64,000 bases of DNA from positions 620,001 to 684,000 of the forward strand of contig NZ_JASXSZ010000001.1 of assembly GCF_030315975.1 (NCBI RefSeq), given 5' to 3'. How positions within the stretch are numbered: the stretch's first letter is position 1; every line of letters starts with the position of its first letter. Shown here one piece after another: positions 37,693 to 46,540 of the stretch. The notes under the pieces are model-generated. The model was given only the letters and a program-made list of their open reading frames with translations. It did not search any database and was not told where the DNA came from. The DNA comes from Microbacterium candidum (GTDB lineage Bacteria; Actinomycetota; Actinomycetes; Actinomycetales; Microbacteriaceae). The position numbers and the translations under genes were made by a program.

Positions 37693-38032
37693 GCTGAGGA
37701 TGAAGATCCCGTTGGAGTAGATCACGCCGCCTCGGTATTCGCGTGCGACGACCCGACAACGCTGTCCAGGAAACCGGACCGACCACGCGGCTGTTCGGGG
37801 TCTGTTGAACGGATAGGGGCGCCTGATCTGTGGTCCTGTGCGCATCGCTCGGGGACCATCTTGCGACTGATCGCGGGAAGCGATCAACGAAGATCGGGGG
37901 CGTCCTGACGTGAGGGGATCTTGAGAAGATGCGAACGACATCCACCCGCCGCGAGCCGCACCGTGAATCTCGGCGAACCGCGGCAAATCAAGGCGAAACA
38001 GGGGGAACCTTCGCCTGCACTCCTCTGGAGTA
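37693..38032. other. Intergenic end of the island, no gene recognised
   Basis: About 340 bp between the last island gene and the right att repeat. I find no ORF with coding character on either strand and no integrase remnant. A short palindrome-like GATCGCGGGAAGCGATC (37874-37890) is present. Frames here are shadows or random. Confidence 0.4.
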
Positions 38033-38059
38033 TGGGTTCAAATCCCACCGTCACCGCCA
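38033..38059 (+). repeat. att-type direct repeat, right copy
   Basis: Exact 27-nt copy of the 3' end of tRNA-Ser (26563-26589), without the rest of the tRNA. It marks the right edge of the island. Confidence 0.85.
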
Positions 38060-38063
38060 TGAC

Positions 38064-38094
38064 GAAAGACCCTGTTCATCAGGGGCTTTCGTTT
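38064..38094 (+). terminator. Terminator-like hairpin after the right att copy
   Basis: GAAAGACCCTG (38064-38074) pairs with CAGGGGCTTTC (38080-38090) with one mismatch, then GTTTG. It resembles the hairpin after the intact tRNA and is probably the original chromosomal tRNA terminator, moved away by the insertion. Confidence 0.65.
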
Positions 38095-38155
38095 GTTGCG
38101 ATGGAGATTGATCACACGGTCGGGGCGCGCACCACACGGTGCTCGTCAGGGCGCG

Positions 38156-39034
38156 TCATTCTTCGGGGATGTCTCGGCCGAATGCCTCGAGCGTGATCGC
38201 TTCCGGTTCCGGGCCGCCGCGCACGCCTCGGTCCAGTGCGTCGATGAGGCGCAGCTCGTCGCCCGTGAGATCGAAGTCGAACACGTCGAAGTTCTCCGCG
38301 ATGCGGGCGGGCTTGACGGACTTGGGGATCGCGGAGCGGCCTTCCTGCAGGTGCCAGCGCAGCATCACCTGTGCTGCGCTCTTTCCGTACCTCCCGGCGA
38401 TCTCCAGGATGGTGGGGTCGTTGAACGTGCTGGTGGCGTCTTCACCGCGGTAGGAGGTGATCCCCCCGATCGGAGACCACGCCTGCGTGACGATCCCGTA
38501 CTGGGCATCGGCGGCCTACACATCGGGTTGCGTGAAGAACGGATGCACCTCGATCTGGTTCACCGCCGGCACCACGTCGGTCTCCGCCAGGAGCGCGTTC
38601 AGGTGGGCGGGCATGAAGTTGCTGACGCCGATGGCGCGGACCTTGCCGTCCTTGTGCAGCTGCTCGAGGGCGCGATAGGCGCCGAGGGTCTTGTCGAACT
38701 CGCCGGGGAGGGCCTGGTGCAGCAGGAGCAAGTCGATCTGGTCGACGCCGAGCTTTCGGGCGCTCTTGTCGAACGCATGCAGGGTCTGGTCGTAGCCGTA
38801 GTCGCTGATCCAGATCTTCGTCTCGATGAAGACCTGGTCACGGGTGAGCCCGGACTCGCGGATCGCGTCGCCGACGCCGCGCTCGTTCGCATACGCCGCG
38901 GCTGTGTCGATCAGTCGGTACCTGGTGGCGAGGGCTGAGGCGACGGCTTCTTTGGTCTCGGCGGGCGGGGTCTGGAAGACGCCGAAGCCGAGCGCCGGCA
39001 TCACGACGCCGTTGTTCAGGGTGAGAGTGCTCAT
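38156..39034 (-). pseudogene. Aldo/keto reductase interrupted by one in-frame TAG
   Basis: The minus strand encodes a complete AKR of about 292 codons (2,5-diketo-gluconate reductase-like). It has the N-terminus MSTLTLNNGVVMPALGFGVF, the catalytic Asp/Tyr region LIDTAAAYANERGVGDA and HP in NQIEVHPFF. The C-terminal half reads on in the same frame (YGIVTQAWSPIGG, GRYGKSAAQVMLRWHLQEGR, SAIPKSVKPARIAENFDVFD). A single TAG (38518-38516) after FTQPDV splits it where relatives usually have a sense codon such as CAG. No frameshift is needed. The ATG has a TACCGT -10 seven bases upstream. Either a recent nonsense mutation or a base-calling error. Confidence 0.85.
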
Positions 39035-39179
39035 GACCTCGACGGTAGGCGCGCTGGAATCGGATGAACAGTGACTGTCAGTACCTGGATGAACCGTCGA
39101 TCCCGTCCATGGGCGCGGCCCGCTTCGGGCGCCGGATCAACCGTTCCCGGGTGAATGCCTTCTGGTCCGCAAAGCCGGG

Positions 39180-40082
39180 CTAACGGGGATTCGTCGCGTC
39201 TTCGGTCCGCTCGTGCTCGATCGTGGATGCAGGAGCGACGTGCGTCGCCGCCCAGCTGGCGAGCAGTCTGAGGCGTTCCTCTGACGCGCTGCCCGGTTCG
39301 GCGGTGTAGATGAGGAACGACAGCCCCGGTTCCGCGGTCAGATCCATTCCCTCGTAGCTGAGGGTCAGGTCGCCGACCTCATGGTGGTGGAAGTGCTTGG
39401 TCCCCGCGCCGTGGCGGCGGACGTTGTGCGCCCCCCATCGGGTGCGGAACTCATCACTGCGAGTGGAGAGTTCTCCGATGAGATCGTGCAACTTCTTGTC
39501 GCGCGGGTCGCGGCCGGCTTCGGTCCGCAGGATTGCGACGCTGATGTCGGACGCAGCGGCCCAGTCCGGGTAGAACTCGTGGGAACGCTCGTCGAGGAAG
39601 TTGAACCGTGCCAGATTGCCCTGCCCTGGTCCGTCGAAGACCTGGTCGTAGAACGCCCGCCCGAGGGCATTGGTGGCGAGGATGTCCATGCGCCCGTTGC
39701 GGACGAAGGCCGGGCCCGCCGTGATGGCGTCGAGCGCGACTTGCAGCCCAGGTCTGGTCGTCCACTTCTTCGGCGACCGTCGCGGTACGACCAGGGCCGG
39801 GCCGTTCGCGGTACGAGCCAGGTCGAAGAGGTGCTCGCGCTCGGCGTCGTCCAGCTGCAGAGCGCGGGCGATCGAGTCCAGCACGATCTCGGAGACGCCG
39901 GCGATGTCGCCGCGCTCGATCTTCGCGTAGTACTCCACGCTCACATCGGCGAGCATCGCCACCTCGCCGCGACGCAGGCCCGCGACGCGCCGATTGCTTC
40001 CCGCCGTGAGGCCGGCTTGCTCGGGGCTGACGTTGGCGCGTCGGGTCGTGAGGAACTCGCGCACTTCGTTCCGGTTGTCCAC
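39180..40082 (-). CDS. XRE regulator with MmyB-like ligand domain
   Basis: 300 aa from the GTG at 40082, which lies seven bases after TAGCGT (leaderless); the longer frame to 40157 is not used. The N-terminal HTH reads RRANVSPEQAGLTAGSNRRV then AGLRRGEVAMLADVSVEYYA. It is followed by KIERGDIAGVSEIVLDSIAR and a C-terminal MLTR_LBD domain (about 110-290) with the typical WDI-like NALGRAFYDQVFDG and TKHFHHHEVGDLTLSYEGMD. Such proteins usually repress adjacent oxidoreductase genes. This one is divergent from the 57-aa ORF and the cupin-CMD-SDR operon, its likely target. Confidence 0.85.
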   Translation of the reverse strand: MDNRNEVREFLTTRRANVSPEQAGLTAGSNRRVAGLRRGEVAMLADVSVEYYAKIERGDIAGVSEIVLDSIARALQLDDAEREHLFDLARTANGPALVVPRRSPKKWTTRPGLQVALDAITAGPAFVRNGRMDILATNALGRAFYDQVFDGPGQGNLARFNFLDERSHEFYPDWAAASDISVAILRTEAGRDPRDKKLHDLIGELSTRSDEFRTRWGAHNVRRHGAGTKHFHHHEVGDLTLSYEGMDLTAEPGLSFLIYTAEPGSASEERLRLLASWAATHVAPASTIEHERTEDATNPR

Positions 40083-40202
40083 GCCCTCGACGCTACGCCG
40101 ACCTATCCGGATGAGGGATGCCCCGCCAGTACACGTTTCGATGGTGACTCCCTGCACGCTCGCGTCCTTGTTTGGCTTGTCGGGTCAACGAAGGGAGTGC
40201 CG

Positions 40203-40376
40203 ATGTCCCGGCTCATCGCAACCATGAGAACCATCCTGGAAGGCTTCGTCGTCCTGGCCCCGCTCGAGCTTGCTGTGCCCGTCATCCGGCACCGCCAGCT
40301 CATGGCGACGTCCGAGGAGCTGATCCGCGCGGCGTTCGCGACGGAACCTTGCGCAGACGAGGAAGCGGTTGCGTGA
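40203..40376 (+). CDS. 57-aa small ORF ahead of the cupin operon
   Basis: ATG at 40203 follows GAAGGGAG at a good distance. The product (MSRLIATMRTILEGFVVLAP onward, with MATSEELIRAAFATEPCADE near the end) has balanced composition rather than the arginine-rich look of shadows. A weakly hydrophobic segment near residues 10-25 could touch the membrane. It lies between the XRE gene and the cupin gene, 77 bp before the latter. Function unknown; coding status likely but not certain. Confidence 0.45.
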   Translation: MSRLIATMRTILEGFVVLAPLELAVPVIRHRQLMATSEELIRAAFATEPCADEEAVA

Positions 40377-40453
40377 CGGTGTCCCACTCGCCCGCATGAT
40401 CCGCGCGCGCCCGTGCGGGCGCCCACGACACGAAACAGACAAGGAGATCCACG

Positions 40454-40861
40454 ATGAATATCGAACCTTCCATCCCCACTTCGAAGAACCCGCCCGAGCA
40501 GTTCCAGGGCGACGTGTGGCTCGACGCCATCGCGCTGCCGCACGAGGGCGACCAGCGCATGGTGGTTGCGACTGTCCGGTTCGCACCGGGTGCCCGCACC
40601 GCCTGGCACAGTCACGCCCGCGGCCAGTACCTCCGCGTGACCCAGGGCGTTGCCCGCTTCGGCGACCGCGACGGGAACATCGTCGAGGTCCACGCCGGTC
40701 AGACGCTCTACACGCCGCCGGGCCAGGACCACTGGCACGCGGCCGCGCCGGGCTGCTTCATGGAGCACATCGCGATGCTCGAGAACGCCGACGATCCTGC
40801 CGGCACGACGATGTGGAAGGAGCACGTCACCGACGCCGAGTACGAGGGGGGCCAGGCATGA
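40454..40861 (+). CDS. Cupin-domain protein
   Basis: 135-aa single cupin. The first cupin motif is seen in GARTAWHSHARGQYLRVTQG (metal-type G-x5-H-x-H) and the second in TPPGQDHWHAAAPGCFMEHI (G-x5-P-x-G-x2-N/H). It resembles small cupins of the (R)-mandelonitrile lyase/YhhW group. AAGGAG precedes the ATG. First gene of a tight operon: it overlaps the CMD gene by 4 bp, and that gene overlaps the SDR gene by 4 bp. This trio is common in bacteria and probably handles a small oxidised or reactive compound. Metal and substrate unknown. Confidence 0.85.
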   Translation: MNIEPSIPTSKNPPEQFQGDVWLDAIALPHEGDQRMVVATVRFAPGARTAWHSHARGQYLRVTQGVARFGDRDGNIVEVHAGQTLYTPPGQDHWHAAAPGCFMEHIAMLENADDPAGTTMWKEHVTDAEYEGGQA

Positions 40862-41208
40862 GCGAGCCCACGACCGGCTGGACGGGCGGCAAGAACGCCT
40901 TCGGCGACTTCGCCCCAGCGATGGTCCACTACACGGACAAGGTCCTCTTCGACGAGGTCTGGGAGCGCCCGGGCCTGTCCCCGCGCGACCGCAGCCTCAT
41001 CACCGTGGCGGCTCTGACCGCGCTGGGCAAGACCGAGCAGTTGAACTTCCACCTCGCCTATGCCCGCAAGAACGGGGTCACCGAGGAGGAGCTCAAGGAA
41101 ACCATTCTGCAGCTCGCCTTCTACACCGGCTGGCCGAACGGCATGAGCGCCATGACGGTCGCCAAGAACCTCTTCGACACCACCGACAACGGAGAACCGA
41201 CCTCATGA
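40858..41208 (+). CDS. Carboxymuconolactone decarboxylase (CMD) family protein
   Basis: 116-aa all-alpha CMD/AhpD-like protein. The core is the helix pair RDRSLITVAALTALGKTEQL and NGVTEEELKETILQLAFYTG followed by WPNGMSAMTVA. This gives the family's E-E..E..xQ..fY.G.P signature, but the C-x-x-C pair of AhpD peroxidases is absent, so a peroxidase role is unlikely. ATG 40858 overlaps the cupin stop and its TGA overlaps the SDR ATG; both are ATGA junctions. Probably acts with the cupin and the SDR on one metabolite. Confidence 0.85.
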   Translation: MSEPTTGWTGGKNAFGDFAPAMVHYTDKVLFDEVWERPGLSPRDRSLITVAALTALGKTEQLNFHLAYARKNGVTEEELKETILQLAFYTGWPNGMSAMTVAKNLFDTTDNGEPTS

Positions 41209-41960
41209 CAGACAACAACATCGACGGCAAGGTCGTCATCATTACCGGCGCCTCGTCGGGCATCGGCGAATCCACGGCGAAGCTTCTCGCGAGTAGGGGC
41301 GCGAAGGTCGTCCTCGGCGCCCGCCGCGACGACAAGCTGCAGCAGGTCGTCTCCGACATCACGAACGACGGCGGCCACGCCATCGCCCACGCGCTCGATG
41401 TCGCCGTGCAGGCGGACAACGACGCCATCGTGCGGCTCGCCCTGGAGACCTACGGACGTCTCGACGCGATCTTCCTGAACGCCGGACTCATGCCGTCCAG
41501 TCCGATCTCGGCGTTGAAGACCGATGAGTGGCACCGGATGGTCGACGTGAACATCACCGGCGTCCTCAACGGCGTCGCCGCCGTCCTGCCGACCTTCATC
41601 GAGCAGAAATCCGGGCATGTGCTGGCGACCTCATCCGTCGCCGGCCTCAAGGCCTACCCGAACGGCGCTGTCTATGGCGGAACCAAGTGGTTCGTCCGCG
41701 AGTTCATGGAAGTGCTCCGCATGGAGTCCGCCATGGAGGGCACCAACATCCGCACCGCCACGCTCTACCCGGCAGCGATCAACACCGAACTCCTCGACAC
41801 GATCACCGACCCGGGTGCGGCCGAAGGCATGCAGGCGCTCTACGAGCAGTACGGCATCGCGCCCGAGCGGATCGCCGAGGTCGTCGCCTTCGCACTCAAT
41901 CTGCCCGCCGACACCACGGTGAACGAGTTCACCGTGGGCCCGGCGAACCAGCCCTGGTGA
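41205..41960 (+). CDS. Short-chain dehydrogenase/reductase
   Basis: 251-aa classical SDR. The dinucleotide-binding motif is VVIITGASSGIGESTAKLLA, followed by NAG in IFLNAGLMPSS. The catalytic Ser lies in VLATSSVAGLKAYPNG and Tyr-x3-Lys in YGGTK. Arg residues after the second strand (GARRDDKL) favour NADP(H). It overlaps the CMD gene by 4 bp. Last gene of the operon; a strong hairpin follows before the convergent histidine kinase. Substrate unknown. Confidence 0.92.
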   Translation: MTDNNIDGKVVIITGASSGIGESTAKLLASRGAKVVLGARRDDKLQQVVSDITNDGGHAIAHALDVAVQADNDAIVRLALETYGRLDAIFLNAGLMPSSPISALKTDEWHRMVDVNITGVLNGVAAVLPTFIEQKSGHVLATSSVAGLKAYPNGAVYGGTKWFVREFMEVLRMESAMEGTNIRTATLYPAAINTELLDTITDPGAAEGMQALYEQYGIAPERIAEVVAFALNLPADTTVNEFTVGPANQPW

Positions 41961-41995
41961 GCGATTGAGCGCTCGGCGATCACGATGAACACCCT

Positions 41996-42038
41996 CGCCC
42001 CAACACCGGCCGACGCGACTGTCTCGGCCGGTGGGGCG
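41996..42038. terminator. Hairpin between SDR and histidine kinase genes
   Basis: CACCGGCCGA (42004-42013) pairs with TCGGCCGGTG (42024-42033), extended by CGCCCC/GGGGCG after a two-base bulge. It lies between converging genes and lacks a T-run. Confidence 0.5.
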
Positions 42039-42110
42039 AAGGAGAACGGGCGGATCAAGGATCTGCCGTGCGAAAGCGCTCATGGGGCGTTTCCGCTCGC
42101 TCCCAGACGT

Positions 42111-43457
42111 CTACGGCGTCGGCGCGACCGGCAACGCGATGGTGAAGGTAGATCCTTCCGAGCTGGTGGTCACCTGGATGTCGCCGTCGTTCGCGCGGAC
42201 CACCGTGCCGACGATGGCGAGTCCGAGTCCGGAGCCGGGTCGGCTTCGCGCGGTCGAGGCGCGGTAGAAGCGTTCGAAGATGTGGGGGAGATCGTCGGGA
42301 TGGATGCCGGGGCCGTGGTCTGTGACAGACACTTGCCTGCCGCTCACGGTGACGTCGACCGGCTCGCCGGATGGGGACCAGGCGATCGCATTCTCGATCA
42401 GGTTCGCGATGGCGTGGTCAAGGGCATCTGGGTCGACCGTGACGAGGGACTCTTCCAGGCGGGTGTTGATCAGTGCGTGAGGCATGCGGTGACGCACGCG
42501 GCGGACCGTGTCCGCGGTGATCAGGTCGAGCCGGGCGGCGGTGCGGTGGGGCTGCTTCTCTTCGTAGCGGGCGAGATCCAGGAGGTCGTCGATGAGCGTG
42601 CGCAGCTCGCCGGCCTGTTCCCGTGCGGCACGCACCAGCCCGGGAGCCTGAAGGTCTGCAAGACCGGCACCCTCGTCGAGCAGATCGAGGTTCGTGGTGA
42701 GGCTCGTCAACGGCGTGCGCAGTTCGTGCGAGGCATCGGCAACCAGCTGGCGTTGTGCGGTGACCGAGTTCTGCAGCTCGGCGAGCATCGCGTCGAAGGA
42801 CGCGCCGAGCCGTCCGACTTCGTCCGTTCCGGTCACCCCGATCCGGGCGGACAGGTCGTGGGTCGCGGTGACGTGCTCGGCAGCTTCGGTGAGCCGGCTG
42901 ATCGGGCGCAGGATGCGGCCGGCACTGAGCCGTCCGACCAGGTACGTGAACGCGGCCGCCGCGACGGTGAGCGCGCCCAGCAGCACAGCAGCGTTCAGGA
43001 GCGCCGCATCGTCGGCGTTGGCCGCGCGGCCCGTGCGGACGAGCGCGCCCACAGAGGCGTCGGGCATGGCGGCGGTATACACCCGGAACCGGTCGCCGCC
43101 GTCGCGCGCGTCCGAGAAGTACGCGGGGCTCGCCCGGTTCGCGACCGCGACATCGCGGCTGTCCAATGCGCCGAACCGGGCGGGATGACCCGCCCACACG
43201 GGGCCGGGCAACAGCTGGATCTCGACGGTACCCACGGTTATGGTCTTGCCGATGTCGGGTGTCGGGCCTTTGTCACTGATGGATTGCTTGATCTGCCGTT
43301 CGATGCTCGTCGCCTGCTGGGCGACGTCGACCAGTGACGCGTCCACCTGGGACTGGAGGCTGGCCGCGTAGATGAAATACAGCAGCACGCTCACCGCGCC
43401 GACGACGATGAGCACACCGATCGCGGCGGCCAACGCGACCCTGTTGCGCAGCGTCAT
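42111..43457 (-). CDS. Sensor histidine kinase (MprB/BaeS-like)
   Basis: 448-aa membrane sensor kinase. The start is the ATG 43457, overlapping the response-regulator stop by 4 bp. Order: helix 1 ([20 protein letters not shown]), an extracytoplasmic domain of about 125 residues with [20 protein letters not shown], helix 2, HAMP ([20 protein letters not shown]), HisKA with [20 protein letters not shown], then HATPase_c with [25 protein letters not shown] and GSGLGLAIV. It partners the regulator at 43454. The signal is unknown; the linked gene at 44166 encodes an exported helical-repeat protein, suggesting an envelope stimulus. Confidence 0.92.
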   Translation of the reverse strand: MTLRNRVALAAAIGVLIVVGAVSVLLYFIYAASLQSQVDASLVDVAQQATSIERQIKQSISDKGPTPDIGKTITVGTVEIQLLPGPVWAGHPARFGALDSRDVAVANRASPAYFSDARDGGDRFRVYTAAMPDASVGALVRTGRAANADDAALLNAAVLLGALTVAAAAFTYLVGRLSAGRILRPISRLTEAAEHVTATHDLSARIGVTGTDEVGRLGASFDAMLAELQNSVTAQRQLVADASHELRTPLTSLTTNLDLLDEGAGLADLQAPGLVRAAREQAGELRTLIDDLLDLARYEEKQPHRTAARLDLITADTVRRVRHRMPHALINTRLEESLVTVDPDALDHAIANLIENAIAWSPSGEPVDVTVSGRQVSVTDHGPGIHPDDLPHIFERFYRASTARSRPGSGLGLAIVGTVVRANDGDIQVTTSSEGSTFTIALPVAPTP

Positions 43458-44134
43458 GGCAGCTCCCGCAGCACGTATCCGAGACCCCGCACCGTGTGCA
43501 GCACGCGGGGCTCGCCGCCGGCCTCGAGCTTTCCACGCAGATAGCTGATGTACACCCAGAGGTTCGCCGAACGCGGACCGAAGTCGAACCCCCACACCGC
43601 GTTGTAGATGACCGTGTGGCTGAGCACGCGACCGGGATTGCGTAGGAACAGCTCGAGCAGAAGGTACTCCGTGCGGGTGAGAGTCAACATCCGCCCACCG
43701 CGGGTCACACTGGCCGCGGCCAGGTCCATGACCACGTCGGCGTAGCTCAGGCGCTCGTCGGTCGCGCCGGTGCGGCGCAACAGCGCACGCAGGCGCGCAC
43801 GAAGCTCCGCGAGGGCGAAGGGTTTGACGAGATAGTCGTCGGCGCCGGCGTCAAGTCCTGCGACCCGGTCGTCGATGAGGTCGCGGGCAGTGAGCATCAG
43901 GATCGGGGTGCGGTCGCCGCCGGCGCGCAACCGCCGACAGACTTCGAGCCCGTTCGGCTCAGGCATCGCGACGTCCAGCACGATCGCATCGGGCTGTTCC
44001 GCCGCGGCCAACGCGAGCGCTTCGTCCCCGCTTGCAGCGAGCTGGACGTCATAGCCGTCGCGGCCGAGCGCGACCGCCAGCGATCGGCGCACTGCCTCGT
44101 CGTCGTCGACCACCAGCACCCGCACGCCACTCAT
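43454..44134 (-). CDS. OmpR-family response regulator (MprA-like)
   Basis: 226-aa regulator. The receiver domain starts [20 protein letters not shown], with the phosphorylated Asp in [12 protein letters not shown] and Lys in [13 protein letters not shown]. The winged-helix DNA-binding domain includes [20 protein letters not shown] and [16 protein letters not shown], closing [12 protein letters not shown]. Overlaps its kinase by 4 bp and follows the exported protein gene by 31 bp. Probable binding motifs with CTAAGA/CTGAAGA lie in the promoter region at 44782. Confidence 0.93.
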   Translation of the reverse strand: MSGVRVLVVDDDEAVRRSLAVALGRDGYDVQLAASGDEALALAAAEQPDAIVLDVAMPEPNGLEVCRRLRAGGDRTPILMLTARDLIDDRVAGLDAGADDYLVKPFALAELRARLRALLRRTGATDERLSYADVVMDLAAASVTRGGRMLTLTRTEYLLLELFLRNPGRVLSHTVIYNAVWGFDFGPRSANLWVYISYLRGKLEAGGEPRVLHTVRGLGYVLRELP

Positions 44135-44165
44135 TATCCGCGGCTGTACCCGAACCCGGTGGGCC

Positions 44166-44717
44166 TCACTTTCCAGCCTGGACTCGCTTCATGGCATCGA
44201 GTGCGGAAGCCAGACCCGCAGGGGTCGTCCCGAGGTCGTGCGCAATAGCTGCGAAGCCGGGCGAGCCTGGATCTACGCCGTCCTTGCCGCTCAGCGCTGC
44301 GATCCGATGCAGCGCGGACTGCGCGGCAGCGGCACTCACACCGAGGCGCGCGGCGAGAGCATCCGCCGCGGACGGGCCCGTGATGCTCCGGTCGACATGC
44401 TCACCGAACACGCTCGTGACGACCCGCTGCGAGGTTGCCGGCGACACGCCCGTGGCCGCCGCGAACGCGGTGACGCCGTCCGGGTTGTTCCCGCCGGCCT
44501 TCTTGGCGGCTACCAGGCCGTCCTGCAGGCGGCTCTCGCTGATGCCCGCCGAGGCGGCGAGGGCCGCGAACTCGGCGGATGTCGCGGAGATGCTCGCCTT
44601 CGTGGTCGATGGGCTCGGCGTGGCGGGTGACGAGCTGTACGCGATCGCCGCCGGAAGGACGATCGCACCGGCCGCCAGAACGCTGACGGCGAAGAGACGT
44701 GCGTGAGAGATGGACAT
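44166..44717 (-). CDS. Exported helical-repeat protein of unknown function
   Basis: 183 aa from the ATG 44717 after GGAGGAG. A signal peptide ([20 protein letters not shown]) is followed by four helical repeats of similar pattern. These are [60 protein letters not shown] and [20 protein letters not shown]: each a helix, G-(I/V/T)-S/T-turn, helix. No catalytic motif seen. First gene before an OmpR-type regulator and its kinase (31-bp gap), so probably part of the same transcript and perhaps a modulator of the sensor. Confidence 0.7.
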   Translation of the reverse strand: MSISHARLFAVSVLAAGAIVLPAAIAYSSSPATPSPSTTKASISATSAEFAALAASAGISESRLQDGLVAAKKAGGNNPDGVTAFAAATGVSPATSQRVVTSVFGEHVDRSITGPSAADALAARLGVSAAAAQSALHRIAALSGKDGVDPGSPGFAAIAHDLGTTPAGLASALDAMKRVQAGK

Positions 44718-44781
44718 GTCGGCTCCTCCTACTGGATGCCGCCAGTCCACCAAGCCTTCCGAAACGCCGGCGTGCGGCTCC

Positions 44782-44802
44782 CTGAAGATCGCCTAAGACT
44801 CC
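44782..44802. promoter_or_regulatory. Candidate response-regulator site (CTGAAGA..CTAAGACTCC)
   Basis: CTGAAGA at 44782 and CTAAGACTCC at 44793 lie about one helical turn apart, between the divergent genes at 44717 and 44885. OmpR-type regulators bind such direct repeats. A related inverted copy (GGATTCTTAG) is at 46467. Confidence 0.4.
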
Positions 44803-44884
44803 GCGGTGACGTGGCCTGGGGAGATTCTTGGGGGCGCGGGACGTAGCGTGGTGTCGGGGGTCGCTCTGGAAGGACGGTGCGGTC

Positions 44885-46429
44885 GTGTCCCTGACGACAT
44901 CCACCCCGACAGTCGTGGCGGATCCCCATCCTGCCCGCGGGCGTGTGCTCGTCGCGATGCTGCTCGGGTTTGTCGGTACTGGGGTCGCGGCGGCCGGGTC
45001 GTGGATTCCCTCGCTGTGGGCCGACGAGGTTACCAGCATCATGTCGGCGCAGCGGTCGATTCCTTCGTTGATGCAGATGCTCGGCCAGGTGGATGCCGTC
45101 CACGGGCTCTACTACGCGGGCCTGCATGCGTGGGGTTCGGTCTTCGGGTTCTCCCCGTTCTCCGTGCGGATTCCGAGCGCCGTCGCCGTCGGGTTCGCTA
45201 CTGCTGCGGTCGTGCTTCTGGCCGACCGGCTCGGCTCGCGCCGGGTCGCGGTCCTCGCCGGGGTCGTGTGTGCGCTCCTGCCTCGCGTGACCTACATGGG
45301 GGAGGAGGCGCGGTCCTTTGCGTTCTCCGCTGCCATCGTCGCATGGCTGACGTTCCTCCTCATCGTCGCGCTCGGTCGCGAGGGCCGGGCCGTGGCCATC
45401 TGGGTCCTGTACGGCGCGCTACTCGCCGTGGGCATCTTCGTGTTTCTTTACGTGGCGCTGTTCGCAGTGGTCCACGCCATCGTCGTCTTCACGGCGCGGG
45501 TGTCGCGCCGCATCATCGCCCGCTGGGCCATCGCGACCGGATCCGGACTGCTCGCGGCGGCCCCGGTGCTTGTCTACGCCTTCCGCGAGCACGGGCAGGT
45601 CGCCTACCTGGGCACCATCGAGCAGCTCGCACCCGACACGCTGTTCAGCGGTCTGTGGTTCGGGCAGTGGACGTTCGCAGTGATCGCGTGGGGGACGATC
45701 GTCGTCGCGGTGATCGTCGAGGTCGGCCGGATGCGCACCCGCCGCGCCTCGCGGATGCCGGTGCTTCTCGACGAGAGTGGGGCGCCGTCGCTCGTGTTCG
45801 TAGGGCTGGTGTGGCTGCTTGTGCCGACCCTTGTACTGATCAGCATGCACGCGTTCGTACCGGACTTCACGGCCCGGTATGTGTCGTTCTGCGCGCCCGC
45901 TGCGGCGCTGCTCGTCGCGAGCGGGGTCGACGACCTCTTCGCCGTCCGCCGCTGGATCGGCAGCGCCGCCGGCGCTCTCGTCATCCTGTTGGCGCTTCCG
46001 GTGTATGCGGCCCAGCGCACCCCGTACGCGAAGAACGACGCCGACTACGCCGAGATCTCCGCGGTTCTGGGCGCGCACGCCAAGACGGGAGATGCGGTCG
46101 TGTTCGACGAGTCCACCCGTCCTTCGCGGCGGCCGCGGCTCGCCAAGTACGGTTATCCGGCCGGCTTCGACGACCTTGAAGACGTGACACTGCAGACGTC
46201 CTACCTGGACGGGCTGACGCTGCGCGACTACGCGTTCACAGTGCAGAGCGCAGCCATCCTGGGACGCTTCGACGGCGTCGACCGGGTGTGGATGATCGAG
46301 TACGCGCCCTCTCCCGGGCACGCCGACACCTACGGGGTGCGCGATCTTGAGGCGATCGGCTACCACGCGACGTCGACTCGCATCCCCACGCACAGAGGAC
46401 TGATCACCCTGTACGAAAGGGCACCATGA
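44885..46429 (+). CDS. GT-C fold membrane glycosyltransferase (GT39/ArnT-like)
   Basis: 514-aa polytopic protein. I start it at the GTG 44885, after GGAAGGAC. The first extracytoplasmic loop has the acidic pair in SWIPSLWADEVTSIMSAQRS, the same motif as in the protein at 11060. It is followed by about ten helices and a soluble C-terminal domain (from about residue 370) with GDAVVFDESTRPSRRPRLAK. Probably transfers a sugar from a polyprenyl-phosphate donor outside the membrane. Divergent from a two-component locus. Donor unknown. Confidence 0.75.
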   Translation: MSLTTSTPTVVADPHPARGRVLVAMLLGFVGTGVAAAGSWIPSLWADEVTSIMSAQRSIPSLMQMLGQVDAVHGLYYAGLHAWGSVFGFSPFSVRIPSAVAVGFATAAVVLLADRLGSRRVAVLAGVVCALLPRVTYMGEEARSFAFSAAIVAWLTFLLIVALGREGRAVAIWVLYGALLAVGIFVFLYVALFAVVHAIVVFTARVSRRIIARWAIATGSGLLAAAPVLVYAFREHGQVAYLGTIEQLAPDTLFSGLWFGQWTFAVIAWGTIVVAVIVEVGRMRTRRASRMPVLLDESGAPSLVFVGLVWLLVPTLVLISMHAFVPDFTARYVSFCAPAAALLVASGVDDLFAVRRWIGSAAGALVILLALPVYAAQRTPYAKNDADYAEISAVLGAHAKTGDAVVFDESTRPSRRPRLAKYGYPAGFDDLEDVTLQTSYLDGLTLRDYAFTVQSAAILGRFDGVDRVWMIEYAPSPGHADTYGVRDLEAIGYHATSTRIPTHRGLITLYERAP

Positions 46430-46466
46430 TTCTTGCCGGCCCGCCTCACCTGCGGCCTCAAGGAGG

Positions 46467-46476
46467 GGATTCTTAG
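46467..46476. promoter_or_regulatory. CTAAGAATCC motif (minus strand) before the COG4705 gene
   Basis: GGATTCTTAG here is the inverse of CTAAGAATCC, one base different from CTAAGACTCC at 44793. It lies 65 bp before the membrane protein start and may be a response-regulator site. Confidence 0.3.
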
Positions 46477-46540
46477 CGGTGGCTTGCGCCGGCATCCGTA
46501 GGTTCGGTGGGTCCGACCCGATCAACCGAAAGGTCCCCAC

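Larger units (their letters stand above)
26590..38032. mobile_element. tRNA-Ser-associated genomic island carrying an RHS toxin locus
   Basis: The 11.4-kb segment between the tRNA gene and the exact 27-nt repeat of its 3' end holds a LuxR regulator, a leader ORF, the RHS giant gene, four small genes with lower G+C from about 34.7 kb on, and a displaced RHS-tip fragment. A hairpin of related sequence follows both repeat copies (26593-26617 and 38064-38090), as expected when an element brings its own tRNA 3' end and terminator. No integrase, excisionase or transposase is visible, so it is either decayed or moved by a helper in trans. Confidence 0.72.

Noticed and set aside
37693-38032. Possible integrase remnant at the right end of the island
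   Set aside because: No frame on either strand shows tyrosine- or serine-recombinase motifs.
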